NCBI RefSeq assembly: GCF_900100195.1
Contig: NZ_FNES01000006.1
Span: 62,001-126,000 of the forward strand
Reading direction: 5' to 3'
From: Billgrantia gudaonensis
GTDB taxonomy: Bacteria; Pseudomonadota; Gammaproteobacteria; Pseudomonadales; Halomonadaceae
Length of the DNA stretch: 64,000 nt
The position numbers were made by a program, and so were the translations under genes. Position 1 is the first letter of the stretch. Every line of letters begins with the position of its first letter. Under the pieces are notes generated by a model. The model was not told the DNA's origin and searched no databases. It saw only the letters and a program-made list of their open reading frames with translations. Positions 36,301 to 44,413 of this stretch are shown piece by piece.

Positions 36301-38195
36301 CGGACGAGACCCTGGCCGAGCTGAGGCCGCAGCGCGAGCAGGCGGCTCGGGAACTCGAGGCCCACGGCAGTACTTGGCTGGCTGCCGAGCAGTTCAACGA
36401 TGCCGGCGGCGTCGAGCGCCTCGCAGCCCTGGATGAACGCCTCACCGAACTGGAGAGGTGGCTTGGCGAAGCGGATGAGCGGCTTGGCGAAGCGGAGCGG
36501 CGCCGCGAGGCCTTGACCCGCCAGCATGCTGAGGTCGAGGTACGTCTGCGCCAGCTCTTCGCCGAGGGCGAGCGTGAACGTCTGCGCGCCCTGGCCGACT
36601 TCGAGGCTCAGGGCGGCGAGGCATTCATGGCCACGGCCACGGAGGTCCAGGAGACACGCGAGGCGGAACTGGCGTTGGCCACCAAGCGTGCGGATTTCGA
36701 CTTCTCACGCATACGCGCCTATCTCGACGTGCGCGATGCCAGCGGCGGTAGCCAGCAGCTCGAGCGCGAGATCGCGCGGGTCAAGCGCGAGATTGCGGCG
36801 TTGCGTGAGGCGCGCAAGGCAAAGCAGCGCGAACGCGATGCCGTGGCGCAGCGTCTTGCCGATCATCGGCGTGCTCTGGAGTGGGTGGACCAGTTGGCCG
36901 TGGAGTGGCTGCGCGCCCTACGCGAGTTGCCGGCCGGCTGGGATCGGCGGCTGGCCGAGTCGGCACCGGCAATCTGGCCCGGCGATGACGACGAAGACGC
37001 CCCGCGCACCCAGGCCCTGACCGAGTGGCAGCGGCTGGCTGGCGAGTTGGTGGCCGATGGCGCCCTCGATCTGGAGGCTCTGGAGGCGTGCCAGCAGACC
37101 CTGCTGGACGCTCTGGCCGAGCTCAACCTCGGCGAGCGGGCCCGCCATCGCGAACGCCTGGCGAAGCGCGTGGCGGAGGCCGAGCGGCAGCTGACGGCAT
37201 CGCTGGAGGAGGCCGCTCACAGCCGCCTGTTCAGCGATACCGAACGGGCCCGTCTGGGGGCGCTGGCCGGGGTCAGCCAGGCCGGTCTCGACGATCTCGC
37301 TGCCCTGCATTCCCAACTGGCCGGCCAACTCGAGGCACACCGCGAGCGGGTCGGGCGATTGCAGGCCACCCGCGAGCAGATAGAGGGCACCCTGGTGGAG
37401 CGTCTGAGTTCGATCATCTCGGACGCCGCCGGCAATCTCGACATTCTCAAGCGGGTGGCGAAGAGCCATGGTGCCGGCGGGGCCTTCTTCGAGGTCAAGG
37501 CCGCGCTGATCGGCACCGAGCAACTGCGCGAACTCATCGCCACTCTGCTGGCCGACATCGACGAGCATCAGGCGGCGATGCGCCGACGTGCCGAACGCGA
37601 CGGTGGAGTGGCTGACGGTGAGGTGCGCCGGCGCGACGACGATCTACTGCGCCAAATCCGCCGCCGCATCTACCGTGGCCTCTTCCATGACGTCTCGATC
37701 CGCCTCAAGCACGACGCCATTCGTCCCCATGGTCGGCTCTTCTCGCTCAACGAGGAGATGTCGGAGGGCCAGCGTGAGGCGGTGTCGCTGATGTGGCTGG
37801 TCAAGCTCTCGGAATTCGCCATCGAACGCGAGCTGCGCGAGCTTCCGGGACATCACAAGCGCCGCGCTCGCGCGAGTCGCGAGAGCGTGATCCTGCTCGA
37901 CGGGCTCTTCTCCAAGCTTTCGCACCGCCGCCTGATCCAGGACTCGCTGGAGTCGCTGCGCAACACCCGTGGGCGCTTCCAGATGATCGGCCTGATCCAC
38001 AATCCCAACTACGAGAACGACCCGGAGATCTTCCCCACCTACCTGGTGGGCAGCGTGATCGGCGGCGTGCAGGGGCAGGGCGGCCATGTCATGGTGCGCG
38101 ACGGTCGCGTTGCGTCGCCGGAGAGCCTTGGCCGCAGCCAGGGCGAGGCTAGCCTGTTCGGCATTCATGTCAGCGAGCCGGCGACTCAGGAGTAG
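33309..38195 (+). CDS. Giant SMC-like ATPase, MksB/JetC/MukB type, 1,628 aa
   Basis: A 1,628-residue protein with an N-terminal ATPase half (Walker A ENGFGKTT at 44-51), long Glu/Arg/Ala-rich coiled coils, a globular insert near 310-460, a hinge-like domain near 790-900 (PLHVVLNAKDVAEARRRERLAQAAGLLFAPVV), more coiled coil, and a C-terminal ATPase half. The ABC signature is MSEGQ (1484-1488) and the Walker B block is SVILLDGLFSKLS with Asp1531. The next residue is Gly, where ABC/SMC ATPases normally have the catalytic Glu. It is longer than MukB (about 1,490) or P. aeruginosa MksB. Such ATPases extrude DNA loops in chromosome organisation or, with a JetD nuclease, in plasmid defence. Confidence 0.75.
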   Translation: MSVIHRIEVANLLNKHGDVASPWDAKMRHLLLDLRGQSSAISMENGFGKTTLAEALIGLLSRDRSLLSRTRRKCSPSTVSGEGRSWSHLRVEFRSRSAAPGQDDMLAAAGEEVAGETFVFGFYGYSDGSGLSFYHYPGRLEDIPVHHLTRDGKLALYANSDVKAMMAERGVRLTHNRDEWLEAVGAHVSRRELVQLAAFQKEGGADKSQIFNAIKPRPGEKADQAFFFEVLAPEILSGATRGETDESEELIEEVILNSGTNITELRHRLEEAEHDQRRARDKVERLAALEGEGEALLAARHELAESDRELAQSEALLGGQALAGLPGVPRLSDQAAGDAAAGLAWAVGDTDRPRVSTWLLARLAGVKERAVRGALVERGDRVESHRRLVHLPGADWPAAREVGHVSFAAARQWLAESLAFDDDAARYRALAALDEGAEAFEAQDGNRFREEVIGDTVYLDELKHELSDQEARQEALDQERERLESQQRDFVDNQSFYTQAIADGLFSEAELESPETTAAVARDEAAAARTALNEHLGRVGELKQVAGWHADFRRERPDERPAERLAEKQATEAELSETLDRLSGERDESITAYEQARAERERLNAERERLTGERGPLAHGQAPWRAFLEGWPGESVQGFWGRRKTALAELESRCREAEQRRQEAERTQARLAPLAEAAARYAELHGDDDPVHLRVRLRDRERELADESHRLETEEAHLRQLHAARLSFAELNGARELSPEAWLADARRRYPRLLREAETLAADIAAREAYLAQLAGDPLERRAAEAEAHRLLEEAGIAWQPLHVVLNAKDVAEARRRERLAQAAGLLFAPVVAGSEAARHAAEVLIDAGLAVPVFEAQRLEALLERGEPPLGAVQGVETLAVKAALDPSYLEALREATETRLAADRARQQALEAECQHLDPHGETFALALEAREADDSDVERALERLAETQSRLGEQQERLAPRLSEAALACIDDYQRYLQEGGDLALERAAETRAEADETLAELRPQREQAARELEAHGSTWLAAEQFNDAGGVERLAALDERLTELERWLGEADERLGEAERRREALTRQHAEVEVRLRQLFAEGERERLRALADFEAQGGEAFMATATEVQETREAELALATKRADFDFSRIRAYLDVRDASGGSQQLEREIARVKREIAALREARKAKQRERDAVAQRLADHRRALEWVDQLAVEWLRALRELPAGWDRRLAESAPAIWPGDDDEDAPRTQALTEWQRLAGELVADGALDLEALEACQQTLLDALAELNLGERARHRERLAKRVAEAERQLTASLEEAAHSRLFSDTERARLGALAGVSQAGLDDLAALHSQLAGQLEAHRERVGRLQATREQIEGTLVERLSSIISDAAGNLDILKRVAKSHGAGGAFFEVKAALIGTEQLRELIATLLADIDEHQAAMRRRAERDGGVADGEVRRRDDDLLRQIRRRIYRGLFHDVSIRLKHDAIRPHGRLFSLNEEMSEGQREAVSLMWLVKLSEFAIERELRELPGHHKRRARASRESVILLDGLFSKLSHRRLIQDSLESLRNTRGRFQMIGLIHNPNYENDPEIFPTYLVGSVIGGVQGQGGHVMVRDGRVASPESLGRSQGEASLFGIHVSEPATQE

Positions 38196-38198
38196 GCC

Positions 38199-38490
38199 AT
38201 GAGCGATCCGGCTCTCATGCTGAGCGAGGCGGACGGGAAAGCCTTGGTCTGGCTTCCAGCCGGCCGAGACTCGACGCTTTCCGCCTCGTTCGGTCCCATG
38301 CAAACGGCCTTCGAGATGGGTGCCCGTCACTCCCTCGATGCATTGACCGGCAAGGTGGGCTGCGCACCAGCGGGGATTGGCAGCATGGGCTCGACCAGGA
38401 GTGGCTCGAGGAGAGCCAACTCATGCTTCTGGCAGGAAAATCGCTCGAGCCCACCATGCAGGAGGCGTTGTCGTCCCGCTTGCAGGGATG
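38199..38490 (+). pseudogene. Short frameshifted frame behind the SMC operon, possible JetD/MksG remnant
   Basis: An ATG three bases after the ATPase stop opens a frame reading MSDPALMLSEADGKALVWLP...DALTGKVGCAPAG. At the GGGG run near 38371 the protein-like sequence moves to the +1 frame: DWQHGLDQEWLEESQLML and LEPTMQEALSSRLQG, stop at about 38490. One more G would join them into a protein of about 97 residues. This is where a JetD/MksG TOPRIM nuclease gene would stand in a Wadjet or MksBEFG operon, and LDQEWLE resembles the Glu-rich C-terminus of such proteins. The identity is tentative; it could be an unrelated small gene. Confidence 0.4.
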
Positions 38491-38534
38491 ATGCGGCCAA
38501 GTCGAGAGCAGTGTCCAACCGAGAGGGTTAAAGC

Positions 38535-38843
38535 ATGCACGTCATCATCGATCTCTGCGTGGTGCCGCTGGGCATCGGCGTCTCGGTCTCCAAGGAGATC
38601 GCCGCCTGCCAGCGGGTGATCGAGGCGTCCGGTCTCGAGCACCGGATGCACGCCTACGGCACCAACATCGAAGGGCCCTGGGACGACGTCATGGCGGTGG
38701 TCAAGCGTTGCCATGAAGTCGTGCACGAGATGGGCGCACCGCGCATCACCACCACGATCAAGCTGGGTACGCGCACCGACCGCGAGCAGTCCATGGACGA
38801 CAAGGTGGAAAGCGTCGAAGCGAAGCTGCGCGACTCGCAGTGA
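38535..38843 (+). CDS. MTH1187-family thiamine-binding protein (UPF0045/DUF77)
   Basis: A 102-residue protein with the family's ferredoxin-like pattern: MHVIIDLCVVPLGIGVSVSKEIAACQRVIEASGLEHRMHAYGTNIEG, then KRCHEVVHEMGAPRITTTIKLGTRTDREQSMDDKVE. Members bind thiamine and occur widely in bacteria and archaea; the physiological role is unclear. It is a free-standing small gene between the SMC operon and the NSS transporter. Confidence 0.9.
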   Translation: MHVIIDLCVVPLGIGVSVSKEIAACQRVIEASGLEHRMHAYGTNIEGPWDDVMAVVKRCHEVVHEMGAPRITTTIKLGTRTDREQSMDDKVESVEAKLRDSQ

Positions 38844-38957
38844 ATGCCGGGCATATCGTGCTGCTGCCATTCGACGGAGAAATCCGGCACACTACGCACT
38901 CTTTTGTGGTCGGATCGCACGTCTTTTGGCTATCCAACAGCATTTTCACGGTGATAC

Positions 38958-40418
38958 ATGATGACTCCCCATTCCCCGCGCACCCAGTGGCTCGGCCGCT
39001 GGGGCTTCGTGCTGGCGGCCACCGGCTCCGCCGTCGGCCTGGGCAACATCTGGAAGTTTCCCTACATGACGGGCGAGCACGGCGGTGGCGCCTTCGTGCT
39101 GGTCTACCTGGCCTGCATCCTGATGGTGGGGGTGCCGGTGATGATGACCGAGATCGCCCTGGGACGTCGCGGGCGTGGCAGCCCCATCGACGCAGTGCGC
39201 CGGGTGACCATCGAGTCGGGGCGTAGCGGCATCTGGTCGCTGCTGGGCTGGATGGCGATGCTGTGCGGCTTTTTGATCCTGTCGTTCTACGTGGTGGTGG
39301 CCGGCTGGTCCTTCGCTTATCTATGGAAAGCGCTCAGTGGGGGGTTGGTCGGCGCCGGCGTCGACGACATGGCGGCGATCTTCGCCGCCAACAACGAGAA
39401 CCCGCTGAATCTGGGTTTCTGGAGCACCCTGGTGACGCTGGCCACCATGCTGATCGTCGGCAAGGGGGTGCAGGCTGGCATCGAGAGAAGCGTCAGTTGG
39501 ATGATGCCGGGTATGGTGGTCATGCTGGCGATCCTGATCGGTTACGGGGCGTTCTCCGGCGGTTTCGTCGAGGCGCTGCGCTTCCTGTTCGTGTTCGATG
39601 CCGGCAGCCTCTCCAGCGAGGGCATGCTGGCGGCGCTGGGCCACGCCTTCTTCACCTTGTCGCTCGCCTCGGGGGCGATCCTCACCTATGGCAGTTATCT
39701 GCCGGCGCGGGCCTCCATCGCGCGGACCACGCTGATGGTCGCCGTGGCCGACACCCTGGTGGCGCTGATGGCGGGGTTGGCCATCTTTCCGGTGATCTTC
39801 GCCAACGGCATGAGCCCCGAGGGGGGGCCGGGGTTGCTCTTCATGAGCCTGCCGCTGGCCTTTCAGGCGATGCCGCTGGGCTTTCTCTTCGCGATCCTGT
39901 TCTTCGCCATGCTCTCCATGGCAGCGCTCACTTCCTCGATCTCTATGGTCGAGGCCACCGTCTCCTGGCTCGTCGACAACAAGGGCTTCTCGCGGCCTGC
40001 CGCGGCCTGGGGAACCGGTGTGGTGCTGTGGCTGGTCAGCAGCTTGGCGATGCTCTCGTTCAACGTCGGCGCCGACTGGACGCTGGCCGGGCGCCACTTC
40101 TTCGACTGGCTCGACTACCTCACCTCGCGCTGGATGATGCCGCTCGGCGGCCTGGGCATGGTGCTGCTGGCCGGTTTCGTGCTCAACGCCGAGAATCTTC
40201 GCGGGGAGCTGGGGCTCTCGCCGCGCTGGCATGCCCTGTGGCTGTTCATGGTGCGTTACGTGAGCCCGCTCGGGATCCTGGTGATCTTCGTCGATGCGCT
40301 GGGCATGGCGCGCATCGATTTCGCGGTGCAGTGGCCGGGGCTGGCGTCACTGTTGGTGGCGGTCGTCGTGGTCGGCGAGTGGGCCAGCCCCGGTTTGCGT
40401 CGCGCCTTGGCTGGCTGA
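38958..40418 (+). CDS. Sodium-dependent transporter, NSS/SNF family
   Basis: A 486-residue membrane protein with 11-12 helices. The first helix carries the family signature (RWGFVLAATGSAVGLGNIWKFPYMTGEHGGGAFVLVYL), which holds the Na1/Na2 and substrate-site residues in LeuT/Tyt1 relatives. It imports an amino acid or related solute with Na+; the substrate cannot be told from sequence. Sodium-coupled uptake suits a halophile. It is convergent with the SBP gene at 40489. Confidence 0.93.
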   Translation: MMTPHSPRTQWLGRWGFVLAATGSAVGLGNIWKFPYMTGEHGGGAFVLVYLACILMVGVPVMMTEIALGRRGRGSPIDAVRRVTIESGRSGIWSLLGWMAMLCGFLILSFYVVVAGWSFAYLWKALSGGLVGAGVDDMAAIFAANNENPLNLGFWSTLVTLATMLIVGKGVQAGIERSVSWMMPGMVVMLAILIGYGAFSGGFVEALRFLFVFDAGSLSSEGMLAALGHAFFTLSLASGAILTYGSYLPARASIARTTLMVAVADTLVALMAGLAIFPVIFANGMSPEGGPGLLFMSLPLAFQAMPLGFLFAILFFAMLSMAALTSSISMVEATVSWLVDNKGFSRPAAAWGTGVVLWLVSSLAMLSFNVGADWTLAGRHFFDWLDYLTSRWMMPLGGLGMVLLAGFVLNAENLRGELGLSPRWHALWLFMVRYVSPLGILVIFVDALGMARIDFAVQWPGLASLLVAVVVVGEWASPGLRRALAG

Positions 40419-40488
40419 TTTCTCCATGTCCGGCAGCTTCGCCCTTGTCGATGCGCGGGGCGAGGCGTTTCCCGTTGCGAGATGCGGT

Positions 40489-41574
40489 TCAGCGAAACGC
40501 CGGTCCTTCGCGGTCGAACTCACGCTGCCAGCGTGTGAGCAGTGCCTCTCGCTTGAGGTCGTCCAGGGTGGCGAGCAGGCCCGGGCCGAGAGCGATGGGA
40601 CGCAGGGCGTCGCCCAGCTTTTCGCGCAGGGCGGCGGCTGTGCCGGGTCCCTCTAGGTCGGGATGCACTGCGCCCAGTTGGGTGCGCTCGGCGATGGTGC
40701 GCTGACCGGTCTCGCCGAGAAGATAGTCGAGAAACAGCCGGGCCGCTTCGGGGTGGGGCGCCTGGCGGGGAATGAATGCCAGCCGTTGTACGACCAGCGC
40801 ATAATCTTCGGGCACCACAATGGTCAGCTCGGGGTGGTCGGCGACCGCATCGCGCACGTAGCTGCCCAGCAGATTGTAGCCCACCAGGTAGCGTCCCGAT
40901 GCGAGCCCTTCGAGCATTTCGCCGGTGGTCTCGGCGAGCGCCGTGCGCGCCTGGCCCAGCACGGCCACGAGATCCCAGTAGCGCGGCGAAAGGCGCGATT
41001 CCTCGATGGCGTAGGTGTAGCCCGCTCCGCTGCGCTGTGGGTCGTAGGTGACCACGCGGCCGGCCAGGGCGCGTGGATGGTCGGCGAGGCGCTCGAGCAG
41101 GTCGCCATGGCTTTCGAGCTCGCCGAAGCGTTCGGTGAAGTCACGGTGTACCACCATGACGATGGGTTCGAAGGTGAAGGCGAAGAGCTCGTGCCGCCAG
41201 CGCGCCCAGGCTGGCCAGGCGTGGGCGATGTCGCTGTCGAGCGGCTGGGCGTGGCCGTCGTTGGCCAGGCGATACTGCCAGGGCATGGCCGAAGATAGCA
41301 CCACGTCGGCGGCATCCGGTGCGTCGAGGAAGCGCTGGTGAAGCTCGAGTGTGGTCAGGTTGCGATAGGTGATGTCGAGATGTGGGTGCCGACGGTGGAA
41401 ATCCTCCAGCAGCGGTCGCGCCTGGTGCAAATCCAGGGCTGCACCGATGACCAGCGGGGTCTGCCCCGTCCCGGACTCGGCGTGCAGGTGCAGCGTTTCC
41501 TCACCGCTGGCAGCGAGACTCCACAAGGCCAGCAACAGAGCGCTCGTCAGGCGTTTCAGGGCCGTTGGCATCAT
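40489..41574 (-). CDS. Periplasmic solute-binding protein, last gene of the iclR-tctDE operon
   Basis: About 361 residues with a signal peptide (LTSALLLALWSLAASGEE) and an extracellular solute-binding (SBP_bac) fold of the iron/thiamine/phosphoglycerate class (FHRRHPHLDITYRNLTTLELHQRF, VMVVHRDFTERFG, PHPEAARLFLDYLLGETGQR). Its ATG overlaps the stop of the histidine kinase gene (ATGA). No ABC permease or ATPase lies nearby. As in PgtC or TctD/TctE-linked proteins it may therefore present ligand to the sensor and not feed a transporter; that is inference. In-frame sequence upstream of 41574 is a shadow of the kinase gene. Confidence 0.85.
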   Translation of the reverse strand: MMPTALKRLTSALLLALWSLAASGEETLHLHAESGTGQTPLVIGAALDLHQARPLLEDFHRRHPHLDITYRNLTTLELHQRFLDAPDAADVVLSSAMPWQYRLANDGHAQPLDSDIAHAWPAWARWRHELFAFTFEPIVMVVHRDFTERFGELESHGDLLERLADHPRALAGRVVTYDPQRSGAGYTYAIEESRLSPRYWDLVAVLGQARTALAETTGEMLEGLASGRYLVGYNLLGSYVRDAVADHPELTIVVPEDYALVVQRLAFIPRQAPHPEAARLFLDYLLGETGQRTIAERTQLGAVHPDLEGPGTAAALREKLGDALRPIALGPGLLATLDDLKREALLTRWQREFDREGPAFR

Positions 41575-42944
41575 GGGTCCTCCCGGGGAAAGGTCAGCGA
41601 TACGATCAGCCCCCGCCCGCCGGTGCCTTCGCCGAGCCGCAGCCGGGCACCATGGGTGCGTGCGATGCCGTCGACGATGGCCAGGCCCAGGCCTGAACCT
41701 TCGCCGTCGTCCTGGCCGCGATGGAACGGACGTAGCACCAGCAGGTGGCGCGATTCGGGGATGCCCGGTCCATCGTCCTCGACCTCCAGTGCGGGCGGCT
41801 GGGCCCGGGCCCGAACGGTGATGCGTCGGGCGCCGTAGCGCCGCGCGTTGTCGATCAGGTTGCCGAGGGCTTCGTCGAGTTGCCACGTCACGCCGCGGAT
41901 CGTCGCCGGCGAGCCGGGGTCTTCCACGCCCAGGTCGATGCCGTCGCGGTGGCAGTGCGCCCAATGGTCGCGTACCGCCTGACGGGCCACGGCAGCGAGG
42001 TCGAGTTCGTCGAATTCCGGGGCGTACTCGGGATTGTCGAGGCGTGTCAATGACAGCAGCTGCATGGCGAGCCGCGCGGTTCGTGCGCTGGTGGCCTGCA
42101 TGGCGACGAGCGCGTCACGCCAGCGTTGCGGATCGTCGTGGCGTAGCGCCAACTCGGCATGGGCCGAGAGCCCGGCCAGTGGCGTGCGCAGTTGATGGGA
42201 GGCATCGCCGATGAAGCGCTCCTGGTTGGCGCGCACCCGACGCATGCGTGCCAGGAGGTCGTTGAGCGTCTCGCGCAGTTCGGCGAGCTCGCGGGGCAGG
42301 GGCAGTTCCAGAGGGGCCAGCGTGCGTGGGTCACGCGCCCGGATGGCACGCCGCAGCCGCGTGAGCGGTGCCAGGGCGGCGCGAATGGCCAGCAGCAGCA
42401 CCGTCACGGTCAGGGCGGCCATGACCAGGATGTAGGCGAGATTGCCGCGCAGCAGCTCGCGGGCGAGGGCATCGCGACCTTCACGGCTGTGTGCCACGCG
42501 AACCTCGTAAGGTTCGCTTTGCCGCCAGTCCTCCAACTGCGAGCGCCGTACGCCCTGACGCAGGGCCAGGCCTTGCCACTCCAGGTTGCGAAAGAACAGG
42601 GTGTCGCCACTCTCGCGGCTGCTGCGCGAGTCGCCAGGCAATTCGGCATTGCCGGTGATGAAACGTCCTTCGCGGTCCACCAGACTGTAGAAGACCCGTT
42701 CTTCGGCGTCGGTGGCGAGCATTTCCAGGGCGGCGGGGGGCAGGTCCAGCCATAGCCGGTCATCCTGCCACTGCACCTGTTCGGCAATGGCCAGGCTGGC
42801 GGCTTCGAGCAGTCGGTCGAAGGCGCGGTCGGCGGTACGCCGCGCCTCCAGCCAGGCCTGTACCACCATCAGGCCGGCCAGGATCAGCGCGGGCAGCAGC
42901 AGCCAGGTTAGCAGCCGGCGGTAGAGGCTGTCGCCGTGCTTCAC
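41571..42944 (-). CDS. tctE: Sensor histidine kinase, TctE-like
   Basis: A 457-residue two-helix sensor: helix 1 at about 11-30, a periplasmic part of about 135 residues, helix 2 near 170-190, then HAMP, a HisKA domain with GDASHQLRTPLAGLSAHAEL (phospho-acceptor His) and an ATPase domain (LGNLIDNARRYGA, VEDDGPGIPES, GEGSGLGLAIVDGIARTHG). The periplasmic sensor matches TctE-type kinases that regulate tricarboxylate uptake. It is coupled by 4-bp overlaps to both neighbours. Confidence 0.9.
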   Translation of the reverse strand: MKHGDSLYRRLLTWLLLPALILAGLMVVQAWLEARRTADRAFDRLLEAASLAIAEQVQWQDDRLWLDLPPAALEMLATDAEERVFYSLVDREGRFITGNAELPGDSRSSRESGDTLFFRNLEWQGLALRQGVRRSQLEDWRQSEPYEVRVAHSREGRDALARELLRGNLAYILVMAALTVTVLLLAIRAALAPLTRLRRAIRARDPRTLAPLELPLPRELAELRETLNDLLARMRRVRANQERFIGDASHQLRTPLAGLSAHAELALRHDDPQRWRDALVAMQATSARTARLAMQLLSLTRLDNPEYAPEFDELDLAAVARQAVRDHWAHCHRDGIDLGVEDPGSPATIRGVTWQLDEALGNLIDNARRYGARRITVRARAQPPALEVEDDGPGIPESRHLLVLRPFHRGQDDGEGSGLGLAIVDGIARTHGARLRLGEGTGGRGLIVSLTFPREDP

Positions 42945-43603
42945 ACGCCCTCCAGCAGGTAGCCGAGACCGCGCACCGTGCGCAGCGCCACGGCGCTGTC
43001 GGCCAGACGTTTGCGCAGGCGGTGCACGTAGACCTCGATGGCGTTGTCGCCCATGGGCTCGCCTTGAAAGGCTTCCTCGGCGAGGCGTGCCTTGTCCACC
43101 GGCTCGCCGGCATGGCGCATCAAGCAGGCCAGCAAGCGCTGCTCGCGGGGCGGCAGGGCGAGGGCGTTGCCGTCGAGGGTGAAGCGCTGGGCCAGGCCGT
43201 CGAAGGCCAGCGGGCCGACCTGCAGCGTCTGACCGCGGCCGCGACGGCGCAGCAGGGCGCGCACCCGGGCTTCCAGTTCGTCCAGGGCGAAAGGCTTGGC
43301 CAGGTAGTCGTCGGCGCCCAGATCGAGACCGCGCACGCGGTCTTCCACGGCACCGCGGGCGGTGAGGATCAGCACCGGGGTGTCGCGGTCGTGGCTGCGC
43401 AGCGTCTCGAGAATCTCGAGGCCCCCGGCGCCGGGCAGGTTGAGGTCGAGCAGCACCAGGGCGTGGTCGTGATCGGGCATGGCCAGTCGGGTGCGTGCCG
43501 TGTCGCCGTCTGCCAGGTGGGTCACGGCGTAGCCGGCCAGTGCCAGAGCGTCGACCAGCGTTTCGGCGAGCAGCCGGTCGTCTTCCACCAGCAGCAGGTT
43601 CAT
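42941..43603 (-). CDS. tctD: Response regulator, OmpR/TctD-like
   Basis: A 220-residue regulator. The receiver domain has the acidic pair LLVEDDRLL, the phospho-acceptor Asp in ALVLLDLNLPGAGG and the Lys in LAKPFALDELEARV. The C-terminal winged helix is of the OmpR type (LPPREQRLLACLMRHAGEPV, NAIEVYVHRLRKRL, VRGLGYLL). It is the partner of the adjacent kinase and probably activates the divergent tctCBA genes. Confidence 0.93.
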   Translation of the reverse strand: MNLLLVEDDRLLAETLVDALALAGYAVTHLADGDTARTRLAMPDHDHALVLLDLNLPGAGGLEILETLRSHDRDTPVLILTARGAVEDRVRGLDLGADDYLAKPFALDELEARVRALLRRRGRGQTLQVGPLAFDGLAQRFTLDGNALALPPREQRLLACLMRHAGEPVDKARLAEEAFQGEPMGDNAIEVYVHRLRKRLADSAVALRTVRGLGYLLEGV

Positions 43604-44217
43604 GATGCGGTCTCCGCAGTCGGCGTCTCGGTCGGGCGAGCGGCCAGCGCCTGTTCGGCGGCGGCCAGCGCCACGCTGGCGCGCTCGGGGGAGAGACGAC
43701 CGGCCGGGCCGGAGAGTGCCAGCCAGCGCAGCGGCTCGCCGGGAGACGAAGCGAGCCGCCGCACGATCATGGTGCCGCCGAGCAGTTCGGGGCAGGGGTT
43801 CTCTGCGTCACGCAGCCACCAGCGGCTGCCTGGGTGGAGGTCGTGGCGCAGGGCCGTGTCGGGCAGGGCGGCCAGGCGGACCTCGACGCGGTTGCCTTGC
43901 GCCTCGAGCAGCGCGGCGGTTTCGCCGGTCTCGATGGTCAACTGCTTGAGCAGCGGCTGCACGCGGGCAGCGAGGTGACGACTGGGTGGGTGACGGCGCG
44001 CCAAGCGCAGTGGGGTGGGGCCAAGTTGCCAGCGGCCATCAGCGGAGCGCTGCACGTAGCCGAAGCGGGCGAGCGAGCCGAGCAGACGTAGCAGGGTGCT
44101 CTTGTAGAAACCGGTGGTCTGGGCGAGCTCGGCCAGGCTGAAGGCCTCCTGGGAGGAGTCGAAAGTTTCGAGCACCGTCAGTGCTCGCTCTACGGCTTCG
44201 ACGCGGTCCTGTGCCAT
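43600..44217 (-). CDS. IclR-family transcriptional regulator
   Basis: About 205 residues from ATG 44217. The N-terminal helix-turn-helix is typical (VEAVERALTVLETFDSSQEAFSLAELAQTTGFYKSTLLRLLGSLARFGYV), followed by a shortened IclR effector domain (LKQLTIETGETAALLEAQGNRVEVRLAALP). It opens the minus-strand operon iclR-tctD-tctE-SBP and faces tctC. An upstream in-frame ATG (44373) would extend into the divergent promoter region and has no homology, so it is rejected. Likely effector: a carboxylate carried by TctCBA. Confidence 0.88.
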   Translation of the reverse strand: MAQDRVEAVERALTVLETFDSSQEAFSLAELAQTTGFYKSTLLRLLGSLARFGYVQRSADGRWQLGPTPLRLARRHPPSRHLAARVQPLLKQLTIETGETAALLEAQGNRVEVRLAALPDTALRHDLHPGSRWWLRDAENPCPELLGGTMIVRRLASSPGEPLRWLALSGPAGRLSPERASVALAAAEQALAARPTETPTAETAS

Positions 44218-44331
44218 GGGTGTCGTGTCTCCGGTGGCTGGGGCGTTGAACTTTCGTCGCAATTCACGTGCGAAGCGTTGACGCCGCCCTGACGGGTGCC
44301 TAGCTTTCCATTCTGAAGAACGTTGTTCTGC

Positions 44332-44347
44332 CTTACAGAATTGTAAG
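44332..44347. promoter_or_regulatory. Dyad operator in the iclR-tctC divergent spacer
   Basis: CTTACA-GAAT-TGTAAG, with a second partial dyad (TTCTGAAGAAC, GTTGTTCT) just upstream. It lies between the two divergent starts and is a plausible IclR or TctD site; which protein binds is not known. Confidence 0.45.
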
Positions 44348-44413
44348 CGAGTCGATAGCGTTCTGCAAGCCACTCAAGACACCAGTCACTGTCCGATCAG
44401 GAGGACAACAACA

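Noticed and set aside
34596-36527. Long minus-strand open frame (643 codons) inside the SMC ATPase gene
   Set aside because: It mirrors the coiled-coil gene on the opposite strand; high GC and Glu/Arg/Leu codons keep the antisense frame open. No family resemblance and no ribosome site.
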